Under the pieces are notes generated by a model. That model ran no database searches, had not been told where the DNA came from, and was given only the letters and a program-made list of their open reading frames with translations. From Symbiodinium natans (lineage: Eukaryota > Sar > Dinophyceae > Suessiales > Symbiodiniaceae), in NCBI GenBank assembly GCA_905221605.1, contig CAJNDS010000973.1:1-46367 (forward strand): 46,367 nucleotides of DNA, written 5' to 3'. Of the stretch, positions 21,551 through 31,683 are shown one piece after another. The position numbers were made by a program, and so were the translations under genes. Positions within the stretch are counted from its first letter, which is position 1, and each line of letters opens with the position of its first letter.

Positions 21551-22303
21551 TGAAACTCAACAACTTTTGAACGTTGACCAGATCATTGTCGAAGCGAGGT
21601 CGGGTATCGTCGGTATAGGTGTAGTAGAAGTGTTGGGGTGAGAGCGGGGTTGTTGGGTGGTGGGGGAGAACTGCCACCTCGCTGTACCTGCTCATAGCTG
21701 AAACTTTTGAAGGGTTCAGATCACACGTGTGGCCCTAGGGGACACACTCGAGCGCCGAAACTGTCTGCCATCTGGCATTCGACCCCAATCATGCAGATAT
21801 AACACAGCAAAGTACCAGTCTAAGAACAACACAAGACATTACAAACAAAAGAAAGTAGGTGATTGCAGGCGTCATCGCATTGCGTGGGATGCTGATTCGC
21901 GGAAGTGTCGTGCAGCCAAAGAGCCACACACACTGCCAAGCCGGCGCAGGGCAAGGAGCCCATCCTCCACTTACAAGGAGATAGGGGTTTCGGGTTTAGG
22001 GTTAAGGGTTTTAGGGTTTCGGGTTACGGGTTAAGGGTTTTAGGGTTTAAGGGTTTAAGGGTTTTAGGGTTTAGGGTTTAAGGGTTGAGGGTACTCCCCC
22101 TCACTGCCGCCGCCAAATGTCCCAGCTGAACGTGCCATCTGCGCCGGATGTGGTGGACATATGGGCAGTTCTCTGAATTGTGGCCCCTTTCAGTGCCTAT
22201 AAATTTAAGGTCCCGTATGATACTGAGACAATGGAACACCAAGAAAGGGGCCATAATTTTGATCCACCCCCGTATCACAGGGCAAGGTCAGAATATCTGA
22301 TAG
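21551..22303. other. Intergenic or intronic, with a TTTAGGG block and a MITE-like hairpin
   Basis: Unique sequence to about 21980, a TTTAGGG/TTAAGGG block at 21985-22092, then an imperfect hairpin element at 22159-22275 (separate entry). A possible exon after GATTGCAG at 21860-21867 could not be supported. Confidence 0.45.
22159..22275. mobile_element. MITE-like hairpin, family 2, copy A
   Basis: About 117 bp. The inner arms TGGCCCCTTTC and GAAAGGGGCCA are perfectly complementary. The outer arms (ATATGGG… and …CCCGTAT) are imperfect. The rightward end read in reverse resembles the ends at 22810-22914 and 19505, sharing the pattern ATA-x-GGGGT-x-GGA-x-x-AATTA. Confidence 0.65.
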
Positions 22304-22556
22304 CTCTGCTCACACGCGGAAAGATTGGGCTTTCTGTCGGTTGACAAGAGGCAGCTGCGCATCCCACCAGGCCATGCGGTTTAGGGTTTAGGGTTTAGGG
22401 TTTAGGGTTTAGGGTTTAGGGTTCAGGGTTTAGGGTTTAGGGTTTAGGGTTTAGGGTTTAGGGTTTAGGGTTTGGTTGCAGGGGCTTCCCTCGATTCAGG
22501 AGGCCTACTTCGACATTCAGCAGGAGTGCGACTCTCAGACCCAGACGGCCCTCTGA
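22304..22556 (+). CDS. Two exon-like segments split by a telomere-repeat intron (3' end of a gene)
   Basis: Segment 22304-22378 follows GATAG and reads LCSHAERLGFLSVDKRQLRI then PPGHA. Segment 22482-22556 follows GGTTGCAG and reads GLPSIQEAYFDIQQECDSQT then QTAL-stop. Both are exactly 25 codons (the second with the stop) and phase 0. The first is followed by GT and the second preceded by CAG. The 103-nt interval is nearly pure TTTAGGG. Codon use is GC-rich like the acyltransferase exons. No protein family was recognised, and upstream exons were not found with confidence. Confidence 0.5.
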
Positions 22557-22809
22557 GTGCTGTTTGGGGCACTCGAGACCTGCCAGTCTACCTCTTGTCT
22601 TGCACTGTTTGACTTAGGGTTCTAGGGTTCAGGGTTGGGGATTTAGGGTGTGGGGTTTAGGGTTGAGGGTTTTGAAGCACTTTTTGCTCCCTAAACCCTA
22701 AACCCAGTTCTGATTGTTTGGGGTTTGGGATTTGGGGTTTAGGGTTTAGGGTTTAGGGTTTAGGGCCGCAAAGTGCAGCTTGCCAAGAAGCCTGGGGAGC
22801 GCCGCACAC
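22557..22809. repeat. TTTAGGG words downstream
   Basis: Variants at 22613-22670 and a perfect run at 22737-22765, with a short CCCTAAACCC in between. No gene is seen. Confidence 0.7.
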
Positions 22810-22914
22810 TATAGGGGCCTTCGTAATTAGAGCAGGGCCTTTGGGGGTTTCTTATAGTATCATTCTCAAGAGAACACAAGGGAATATTGTTTGTAATTAT
22901 TCCGACCCCTATAT
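22810..22914. mobile_element. MITE-like hairpin, family 2, copy B
   Basis: About 105 bp with ends ATAGGGGCCTTCGTAATTA and, on the other strand, ATAGGGGTCGGAATAATTAC. The same end sequence occurs once at 19505. It is a diverged terminal inverted repeat with no coding capacity, so this looks like a non-autonomous element. Confidence 0.65.
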
Positions 22915-23082
22915 TAGCAGCTCCCCCCCAAGCGAGTTTGGTCGTTTCAACACGGGGAGGTTGGGCGAGGGGACACCACGCGACTCGCCTGGGTCTGTGC
23001 TGTTCGCAATCTGCAAGAAAGTGACTTTCTGAGCAATTACGGATCATGACTGGCGGATGCATGGGCTGTGCTTGCAACACAG

Positions 23083-23364
23083 GATAAGAACCGCATCGTC
23101 CTCTTCCGCGACCTCTGGCACGAGTGTACGGGCTACGGCCCCTTCTATCGGTCGGCGGAGCTGCGGGGGAAACCACAAAGCATGCAGCAAGGGGTGATGT
23201 TGGACCCTCTCCCGCACGTGGAATACTGCCTGCCTTGCCAGGCGGCACAGGCGACCGATAGGGCTGCCGAGTATCTCACGCATCTTCTTGGTAACGCGGA
23301 TCTGATAGTACCCCCGGCAAAGGGACGAGACTTCCATGTCGATGACGCTTGGTTTCTGTTGTAG
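23083..23364 (+). CDS. Exon-like segment, unknown product
   Basis: After TTGCAACACAG there are 93 codons to a TAG. They read DKNRIVLFRDLWHECTGYGP, FYRSAELRGKPQ and so on to KGRDFHVDDAWFLL. Third positions are strongly G/C in the first half, as in the real exons at 20349, and the acceptor is good. The opposite strand is also open but has poorer codon bias. No family is recognised. It may be the last exon of a gene whose other exons are hidden between repeats. Confidence 0.4.
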   Translation, partial: DKNRIVLFRDLWHECTGYGPFYRSAELRGKPQSMQQGVMLDPLPHVEYCLPCQAAQATDRAAEYLTHLLGNADLIVPPAKGRDFHVDDAWFLL

Positions 23365-23609
23365 TCAGAGGTTCCGAGAATGCCGAGGAGTCATTTCAGA
23401 GCCGCATGTGGCATGGGGAGATAGTCGAACAAGAAAGCAAGAGTTACAACCATGTGGCACGTGCATGTGCAACTTCTACAACACAGTCCAGGGAGTCGTG
23501 GGGTGGAGTGGGGTTTCATGCGCGGGCTTAGGGCCCAAGGCCCTGCGGTGCGTACTCGGGACACTGCCAGAACCCCTATGTCGGCGGATTACGAGCCCAT
23601 ACACAACCC

Positions 23610-24330
23610 TGAACGCTAAACCCGAAATCCTGAACCCTAAACCCTAAACCCTAGACCCTAAACCCTAAACCCTAAACCTTAAACGTTTATGGTGTAAGGT
23701 TTATGTCTGACTCTGAAAGAGAACTCCGCTGAGGCGCCAGCCGGACACTGAGGGATGGCTGGTTGATGCTTTCTCCTAGGCCCTCAGGATATGTTCAGCA
23801 TATGTTTAGCATACGTCTCTATGTATCTATTCTTTCGGTATACATGTATGTACTATTTAAGTACATGTATGTATATAAATGCATATACAAAAAAAGCAAA
23901 ATAGATACATACATAAATAAATATGAATAAATCATATTTATGTTTATTCCTGTATTCGGTTCAAGGCTCGTGGGATCATACATAAATACATAAGTAAGCA
24001 GATATGTGTAATATGTTTGTTGTTCTCACTCTCCCAGAAGTGTTGGCAGAATCATGTCTTTTAGGAACAGGTGTCTTTATATTATATACACATGTAAATA
24101 CATGAATATGTCTTATATAATGCATGTGTGTGTATATATATATATATGTACACGCGCCACGCGCCTAAATATTTCTGCATACAAAAATGCGTATATATAT
24201 ATGAGGCAGGAACCTTTATGTATCATTTGACTTCCTTTTGTTGTTTTACTATAGAGAGCTCCACTAATTATATTTAATGCTATGATTACAACTCCTGCTG
24301 TTTTTCCCATCATGCTGCACTCTGCAAAGG
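23610..24330. other. CCCTAAA run, then AT-rich microsatellite sequence
   Basis: CCCTAAA words at 23610-23685. AT-rich TATG/CATA microsatellites at 23830-24130 and 24130-24210. No gene is seen. Confidence 0.7.
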
Positions 24331-24381
24331 TATTACGCGATTTGAAAGACCACCCTGGAACCCAAAATTCCCTCCACCCTT

Positions 24382-24549
24382 TTTTGTTTGCTGAGGCTTC
24401 GCCAACCCGTTAAAGTTTCTGCCGTCTCTGCTCCGGCGGCCCCGGACATATACAACGCCCTGGAGGGGCCCGAAACAGACAGGCTAGCTACGGAAGCCAG
24501 GTCCCAGCAAGGCCTCAAAAGCTTCCCCAGGAAGGCTTTAGGCCGATAA
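24382..24549 (+). CDS. Exon-like segment, unknown product (low confidence)
   Basis: The open frame reads KVSAVSAPAAPDIYNALEGP, ETDRLATEARSQQGLKSFPR, KALGR and then TAA. Its codon use is GC-rich. The upstream boundary is not fixed. No family is recognised, and it could equally be a chance frame in a GC-rich island. Confidence 0.3.
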   Translation, partial: FCLLRLRQPVKVSAVSAPAAPDIYNALEGPETDRLATEARSQQGLKSFPRKALGR

Positions 24550-24784
24550 GCACAAGGCGGGCACGGAAGGCTTCAGGTTTGGGATTTGGGTTTTAGAATG
24601 CTTTACACGAAGTGCTTTGTCGTCGCAGCCTTCTGCCCTGCCCTTGGCCTTAAGTAGGGTCACGTGGGTCTGGGCCCAAAGGCTAGAAGTTGAGAAGTTC
24701 AAGTATTCAAGAGACCTACAAAAGGGTCGGAGCACGCGGAGCACTCGGGCAGTCCTAGGACTGGGTAGAAGTGGGCCATGTAGA

Positions 24785-25060
24785 ACGCTGCACACTAAAC
24801 TCTAAACCCTAAACCCTAAACCCTAAACCCTAAACCCTAAACCCTAAACCCTAAACCCTAAACCCTAAACCCTAAACCCTAAACCCTAACCCTAAACCCT
24901 ATACTTATTCTTATACCCTAAACCCTAAACCCGGTGCTCGGCCCTGTGTAAGCAGGCCCTCTCAGACGTGATCGGGCCTCAGTTTCGTTGAGAGGCCAAG
25001 GGTTTAAAATGTGATATTAGGGTTTAGGGCTTAGGGTCTAAGGTATTGGTTTTCAAGCTA
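24785..25060. repeat. Perfect CCCTAAA array and TTTAGGG words
   Basis: About 15 consecutive CCCTAAA units at 24795-24905, then a few CCCTAAA at 24915-24935 and TTTAGGG variants at 25015-25045. Confidence 0.95.
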
Positions 25061-25138
25061 GCGGTCTAGGTGTGCCACTTAGCCATGGAGTTTTGTAAGA
25101 AGCTCCAGAACAGATTTAGAATTACACCGACTCTTTCT

Positions 25139-25312
25139 TCACAACCCAAAGCCCTAAACCCTATAAACCCTATAAACCCTATAAACCCTATAAACCCTAT
25201 AAGCGCTACAAACCCTATAAACACTAACCCTAGAAACCCCATAAACCCCATAAACCCTATAAACCCGATAAACCCTATAAACCCTATAAACCCCATAACC
25301 CCCAGGCCCCCC
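25139..25312. repeat. CCCTATAAA variant tandem array
   Basis: About 16 units of a 9-bp variant of the telomere word (AACCCTATA), which read as Asn-Pro-Ile repeats on one strand and Gly-Phe-Ile on the other. It is a repeat array, not a structural protein. Confidence 0.9.
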
Positions 25313-25324
25313 CAGCAACCAGAA

Positions 25325-25668
25325 GCTTAGGGTCTAGGGTTTAGGGTTTAAAGTTTGAGGTTTAGGGTTTAGGGTTTAGGGTTTAGGGTTTAAGCGGGCT
25401 AAGGATGGCTTAGGGGCTCCAAGGCTGAAACTGCCGAGAAGTCACCAAGCGGTTTTTTGAGTTCAGGGTTTTAGGGTTTTAGGTTTAGGGTTTAGGGTTT
25501 AGGGTTCAGGGCTTAGGGTTTAGAGTAAGGGCCCCCGAACAAGCGCCCGACTTGAGCAACCGAGCAATGAGGCTCCCAGGCGTCGCCTCCGGGCGGAGAG
25601 TGGCTGAGGTTCAGGGTTTGAGGTTTAGGGTTTAAGGTTTGAGGTTTAGGGTTTAGGGTTTAGGGAGA
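25325..25668. repeat. TTTAGGG arrays with short unique islands
   Basis: TTTAGGG runs at 25328-25392, 25460-25525 and 25612-25666, separated by GC-rich islands of about 70-80 bp that resemble exon-sized islands elsewhere. No supportable product. Confidence 0.85.
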
Positions 25669-25800
25669 GACGAAGAAGCAGAGAGACGAAGAAGCAAAGA
25701 GACGACAAAGCACGGAGACGCAGAAGCACAGAGACGAAGAAGCAAAGAGACAAAGAAGGACGGAGACAAAGAAGCAGGGAGACGAAGGAGCAGACAGAAG
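25668..25800. repeat. GAGACGAAGAAGCA minisatellite
   Basis: About eight units of 15-17 bp (AGAGACGAAGAAGCA and variants), purine-only on the plus strand. Confidence 0.9.
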
Positions 25801-25881
25801 TGCCGAGGACCCGGCGGTCGGGAGACCGCGCTTGCGCGGCGGCGGGTACGGTGGCTCTTTCGGGGCCTGGGAAGCGGTGAC

Positions 25882-27433
25882 GCGAAGTCACATCATTCCA
25901 TGCAAAGTTGCTTCACCAAGATGTATGTTGAAGTCTTTCCCAATGTTCACGCCCCACAGGCGCATGTTCTCGACACACATGCGAAATACGCACATGTTGC
26001 CGATTCCCAATAGTGAGGCCGCTGCACTGTTGTTCGTCTCGGACTCAGCAGCCTAAGCGAAGGGTTTCAAGTGCAGTTATATGGACTAAAAGGATGCTCC
26101 TTTTTGATGAATAAGTCACATTTAAGGTCTACTTGGCTGAGGCCACTTCCTGGCGCCATTTGGAGGCAACCCGCAGAGTCTCCGCTATGGACTCTTCGTT
26201 CTTCTGTCAGAGTTGAGGATTTTACGTTGGCTGGTCTCCCAAACCACATGGACGGTCGTCAAAATTCTATTGATTTATTGAATTCATATCGCAATATACT
26301 CTGTTAATACTTACAGTGCCTATAGAAAAATTTTGACAACCGTCAACTTGTAGATTGTGCACGTTGCGCCAGCCTGGTCGTCCTCAGGCGTCCACGGCTG
26401 GAACCACGAGGCCTTGCCACCGGCTGTACAAGCGGGTAGGTTAAGTCACATCTCCCCAATGACACGCGGCTGCGAGCGAAGTCACATCATCTCGCATAAA
26501 GTCGCATCACAGAGACATATGTTGAAGCCACTCCCCTAATGTGCACGCGCTGCACGCGGTCTTTTTTTTTAAGAACTAAGCCAGATTACAGGGAGCTTTA
26601 TCGTCCTGCAGTGGCGTAGCACGGGTCAGCTGCACGCAGTTGTGTGAAGACATGCCCACCCCAAGTCCACCCAAACACAAATCACTGCGAAACCAAACCG
26701 GAGCCAGCCCAAGCCAAGCCAACCATTCACAACTCAAACATCGAACAGTTCAGAGGACACTTCGGTTAGAAGACTGAGATTGCTTGAGAGATTGGCGATT
26801 CGCTAAGGACCTCCCCTCAGGTTTTTGCGCAAGGCTGGGCCAAGGGCCCTCTCATAGAAAACGCCAGGGTGGGATGCCCCTTCAGGTTTGTGCGAAGGTT
26901 AGAAGAATGAGAGTGCTTTGGACATTTGCGATTGGTAAGGAACCCCCTAACCTAAAGCCCGAACCCTAAACAGGCCCTAAGTCCTAAACCCTAAACCCTA
27001 AACCCTAAACCCATAGTCAAGCGGCGTAAAGCCAAGCTTGTGCAACTGCAGCGGGCTGGCATAGGCATAAGCCCTGAGGCGGAGTAAGCTACTAAACCCT
27101 AAACCCTAGCCCTAAACCCTAAATCCTAAATTATTACTCAACCCCAAACCCTGAACTCTAAACCCGAAACTTTGAACCCTAAACCTTAAACCCTAAACCC
27201 TACACCCTAAACTCTAAACCCTAAACCCTAAACCCTAAACCCTAACCCTCCAAGGTTCCCGCGGGCTTCTTCGAGGGTGTCTCCAATGCTACCTTAGGTA
27301 GCAAGGTTTACGGCCTAGGGCTTACGGTTTAGGGTCTGGTGTTTAGGGTTTAAGGTTTAGGGTTTCGTGCGCCCTTAACCGTCCATTAGCTTTTGGTTCC
27401 CCAGACCCTGTAAAGGGCTTAAGGCCTAAAAAC
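25882..27433. repeat. Tandem segmental duplication, copy 1
   Basis: About 1.55 kb repeated at 27576-29119 with an offset of 1694 bp at the start, falling to 1693 and then 1686 from small indels in homopolymers and telomere runs. Identity looks like about 99%. The unit holds a hairpin element (26251-26344), an internal diverged ~70-bp repeat (25882-25950 versus 26477-26550), exon-sized unique islands and CCCTAAA arrays. Small open frames are duplicated in step and show no selection signal. Confidence 0.95.
26251..26344. mobile_element. Small hairpin element (MITE-like), copy 1
   Basis: GACGGTCGTCAAAATT at the left is the reverse complement of AATTTTGACAACCGTC at the right with one mismatch. 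The 62-bp middle is AT-rich. No clear target-site duplication. A second copy at 27945-28038 arose with the segmental duplication. Confidence 0.75.
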
Positions 27434-27575
27434 ACTCCTCCCCTTCTACATTTAACAAGTTTGTGGTGATTCTTTTTTGATATTTGTATTATAATACATT
27501 TCACACTACAAGAAGCTTGGTTAACTCGCATATGTGCATGTGAGGTCATATTTCTTCAGTGACTCGCTACTGCGA
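27434..27575. other. Spacer between duplicated copies
   Basis: About 140 bp, AT-rich and unique. It contains the junction of the duplication. Confidence 0.7.
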
Positions 27576-29119
27576 GCGAAGTCACATCATTCCATGCAAA
27601 GTTGCTTCACCAAGATGTATGTTGAAGTCTTTCCCAATGTTCACGCCCCACAGGCGCATGTTCTCGACACACATGCGAAATACGCACATGTTGCCGATTC
27701 CCAATAGTGAGGCCGCTGCACTGTTGTTCTTCTCGGACTCAGCAGCCTAAGCGAAGGGTTTCAAGTGCAGTTATATGGACTAAAAGGATGCTCCTTTTTG
27801 ATGAATAAGTCACATTTAAGGTCTACTTGGCTGAGGCCACTTCCTGGCGCCATTTGGAGGCAACCCGCAGAGTCTCCGCTATGGACTCTTCGTTCTTCTG
27901 TCAGAGTTGAGGATTTTACGTTGGCTGGTCTCCCAAACCACATGGACGGTCGTCAAAATTCTATTGATTTATTGAATTCATATCGCAATATACTCTGTTA
28001 ATACTTACAGTGCCTATAGAAAAATTTTGACAACCGTCAACTTGTAGATTGTGCACGTTGCGCCAGCCTGGTCGTCCTCAGGAGTCCACGGCTGGAACCA
28101 CGAGGCCTTGCCACCGGCTGTACAAGCGGGTAGGTTAAGTCACATCTCCCCAATGACACGCGGCTGCGAGCGAAGTCACATCATCTCGCATAAAGTCGCA
28201 TCACAGAGACATATGTTGAAGCCACTCCCCTAATGTGCACGCGCTGCACGCGGTCTTTTTTTTAAGAACTAAGCCAGATTACAGGGAGCTTTATCATCCT
28301 GCAGTGGCGTAGCACGGGTCAGCTGCACGCAGTTGTGTGAAGACATGCCCACCCCAAGTCCACCCAAACACAACTCACTGCGAAACCAAACCGGAGCCAG
28401 CCCAAGCCAAGCCAACCATTCACAACTCAAACATCGAACAGTTCAGAGGACACTTCGGTTAGAAGACTGAGAGTGCTTGAGAGATTTGCGATTCGCTAAG
28501 GACCTCCCCTCAGGTTGTTGCGCAAGGCTGGGCCAAGGGCCCTCTCATAGAAAACGCCAGGGTGGGATGCCCCTTCAGGTTTGTGCGAAGGTTAGAAGAA
28601 TGAGAGTGCTTTGGACATTTGCGATTGGTAAGGAACCCCCTAACCTAAAGCCCGAACCCTAAACAGGCCCTAAGTCCTAAACCCTAAACCCTAAACCCTA
28701 AACCCATAGTCAAGCGGCGTAAAGCCAAGCTTGTGCAACTGCAGCGGGCTGGCATAGGCATAAGCCCTGAGGCGGAGTAAGCTACTAAACCCTAAACCCT
28801 AGCCCTAAACCCTAAATCCTAAATTATTACTCAGCCCCAAACCCTGAACCCTAAACCCGAAACTTTGAACCCTAAACCTTAAACCCTAAACCCTACACCC
28901 TAAACTCTAAACCCTAAACCCTAAACCCTAACCCTCCAAGGTTCCCGCGGGCTTCTTCGAGGGTGTCTCCAATGCTACCTTAGGTAGCAAGGTTTACGGC
29001 CTAGGGCTTACGGTTTAGGGTCTGGTGTTTAGGGTTTAAGGTTTAGGGTTTCGTGCGCCCTTAACCGTCCATTAGCTTTTGGTTCCCCAGACCCTGTAAA
29101 GGGCTTAAGGCCTAAAAAC
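27576..29119. repeat. Tandem segmental duplication, copy 2
   Basis: Partner of 25882-27433. The CCCTAAA array near 28910-28930 is shorter than in copy 1 (27200-27245), which accounts for most of the length difference. Confidence 0.95.
27945..28038. mobile_element. Small hairpin element (MITE-like), copy 2
   Basis: Identical by eye to 26251-26344, carried within the duplicated segment. Confidence 0.75.
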
Positions 29120-29139
29120 CTTACATGAGAATGCCTTTC

Positions 29140-29702
29140 GGCCCAAAGCCCTAAACCTCAAAGCCTAAGCTTATAATAAGAGTCCATCCATGGAACTACC
29201 CGCAGAAAGTGAGGGATTAGGGTTAGGGTTTACGGCTTTGCAGTTCTCCCTAAACCCTAAACCCTAAACACTAAACCCTCAACCCTAAATTCTAATCCCG
29301 AGCCTTCAAGATTCCCGCCGGGATATCCGAGTTCTCCTCAACGGTCACCTGAGAGAGAGAAAGGTTTACGGCTTAGGGCTTAGGGTTTAGGGTTTGGGGT
29401 TTAAGGTTTAGGGTTTAGGGTTTGGGGTTTAGGGTTTAGGGTTTGGAGTTTAGCGTTTATTCAAGGGTCCCTTACCTTCTGTGAAGGAAACAGTGTACGG
29501 GCCCATACTAAGCCTAAACTCTAAACCCTAAACCCTAAACCCTGAACCCATGAAACTACCCGAAGAAGGTGAGGGATTAGGGTTTAGGGTTTACGGCATA
29601 GGGATTAGGGTTAGGGTTTACGGCTTTGAGGTTCTCCCTAAACCCTAAAACCCAAACCCTAAACGCTAAACCCTGAACCCTAAACTCTAAACCCAAACCG
29701 CC
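29140..29702. repeat. TTTAGGG and CCCTAAA arrays with repeated GC islands
   Basis: Telomere-like runs in both orientations. The island CAAGGTTCCCGCGGGCTTC occurs at about 27249, 28935 and 29704, and in diverged form at about 29308, always after CCCTAAA words. A larger composite repeat unit is therefore spreading here. Confidence 0.8.
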
Positions 29703-30010
29703 CAAGGTTCCCGCGGGCTTCCACACGTTGAGCACACTGAAGCGGCGCCAAGGGGGCACCTTCGAGACCTGAGGCGTGCGGCTCTGCGCCAGAAACCCCG
29801 GTTGTCGCAGGCCGCGCACATGCACATTTGTCAAATACCTCTGTAACGCCTTTCGACTAGAAAAAGCCATAAGCCGAGCTTGCAAGACAAGACGAGTCTC
29901 TGGCCAAGAAGGCCTTCGGAACCGAACTCTCGGGAGTCGGTGCCGAGGGCAGGAAGCGGGTGGGCTTGTACATGGCTTCGGACTGTCGAGCCGCAAGCCG
30001 GCATTGGGGT
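29703..30010. other. GC-rich unique island
   Basis: About 300 bp of non-repeat GC-rich sequence, open in several frames on both strands. The minus-strand frame (FSSRKALQRYLTNVHVRGLR near 29790-29870) is the most protein-like, but it runs into telomere-like repeat. No function is assigned. Confidence 0.4.
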
Positions 30011-30120
30011 TTACGGTTTAGGGTTGATGGATGAGGATTTAGGGTTCAGGTTTTCGGGTGTCGGGTTCGGGAGCTTCACCGGTCGAGCAATCCTCGAGAC
30101 CCTGAGCCCGAAACCCTACA
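30011..30120. repeat. Last telomere-like words
   Basis: TTTAGGG variants at 30010-30070 and one CCCTA near 30113. None is seen to the right of this point. Confidence 0.7.
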
Positions 30121-31460
30121 TGTATGTGCATATGTGCATATATACAAGCATTGGCTTTGGCTCATATATTTCTAAAAATTCAAATCTACTGATACTCTGA
30201 CATGGCAAAGATATTCTACATAAATTACAAATACTCAACAGGATTGCTTAAGCCACCCACTCATTTACTTTTAATTAAGGAAGAACAACAAGAAACGAAA
30301 ACATTATGAGATACCTAGAAGCTTTAAAAAACTCTTACAGTTTAAAGGGTTACTTTTTACAAAATTTGAAACAATAAGAAACGAAAACGTTTTGAAATAC
30401 TTAGAAGCTTTGAAAGACTCTTGAAGCTTAAAGGGCTACTTCTAGAAAATTTCAAAGACTATGTGGATTTTCATGATTTTTTAAAGTTTCTTGTCTTTCT
30501 CCACTATCCATCTCTCTCTCAGAAATTGAGCCAAAATAGCTGCGGCTTAGGGTTAGTTTTTAAGTTTTACGGGCTTCAATTTAAAGCTGGCTGACAGGTA
30601 CTTTCATTTTTTTCGATTTTATCCCCCTGACCCTATTGTATACACAAACTACACTCCATGCAACCTGCTGAAGTACCGTAGAAGAAGCAGTAAACCGTCC
30701 TGAAATCCGCAGCCCTAGATTGGAATGCACTCCTTGATTTTTAGGATCGTAAAGCTTAAACCCTTACCAAATCTTTCAGTTGACCCCTTGAAGATTTTTT
30801 TAATTGAATCAAGGGCATGGCGTGATTCATTGTTGTAGAGGTTCAACGCGTTTGTTCTTCACCTTCACGTACTGTTTTGCTTCTTCTTATAAAAAATTGC
30901 ATGTGTCAGAAAATATCCACTCCATATTTGGCAAACCCTTGCGCTCCTGTTCTCGAGAATGACTTTACATATCTAAGATATATGGCTTCTGCCTAACCTT
31001 CTCTAGTTTAATGTACAAAATATAAGGTTTGGCTAGGGTTGATCGTGAATGCTTGAATGACTTGTTTTTTTAACGCATCGAAAGACAAACAAAAATGAGA
31101 GCGATGTAGATTTCAGATGTTCCGCTCATTTTTTCTACAAGTTGTGAAAAAAATGAGAAAACACATGATAACAGAATTCTTAGAATCCCTAAAGCCCTGA
31201 GAGTTTTAATGGCTAACCTTATACAATGTTAAGGACCTTGTGAGTTCTTTTTTTAATTTCGGAAGATATAAATGATCCGATAAAATCACTTGGGTTGCAT
31301 TTGATACAAAAAATCCTTACAATCCCCAGAGTCTGTTACATGCTTTAGAAAAATGCCAAGAAAAGGCCTTGAAGGAATTTGAAACTTCATTTGACATCAG
31401 TTATAAGAGTTTGATTCTCTAAACACTTTCGATCATGTAGCGAACGAAAAAAATCGAGTT
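30120..31460. other. AT-rich gene-free stretch with one ~86-bp tandem duplication
   Basis: AT-rich unique sequence. 30286-30371 and 30372-30458 are diverged tandem copies sharing AAGAAACGAAAAC and TAGAAGCTTT. No coding signal. It could contain the 3' flank or terminus of the element encoding genes A and B. Confidence 0.6.
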
Positions 31461-31683
31461 ATCATAAAACGTCACAAGTCACAACGCGGCACACGAACGC
31501 GTAGCCACAAAAAATTTGCGTAAACATGAGTGAAGTGTCGACACAAGAAGAAGTCCACGGCAAAGGCTACTGTCGCCCCAAAGTGCTCAGACTCGTTGAA
31601 ACACACTATACATTCACATCGCACCAAATCGGCGCACGCATAGTACTTTGTCACGCTCGCCTTGTAGCGAGTTTCTGTTGCGT

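Noticed and set aside
24785-24905. True chromosome end
   Set aside because: Telomere-type runs occur dozens of times in both orientations with unique sequence on both sides, so these are interstitial.
25066-25330. Asn-Pro-Ile or Gly-Phe-Ile repeat protein
   Set aside because: It is a translation of a CCCTATAAA tandem array.
29577-29996. 139-codon minus-strand open frame
   Set aside because: The second half is telomere-like repeat. Only about 60 codons are unique, and these match no family.
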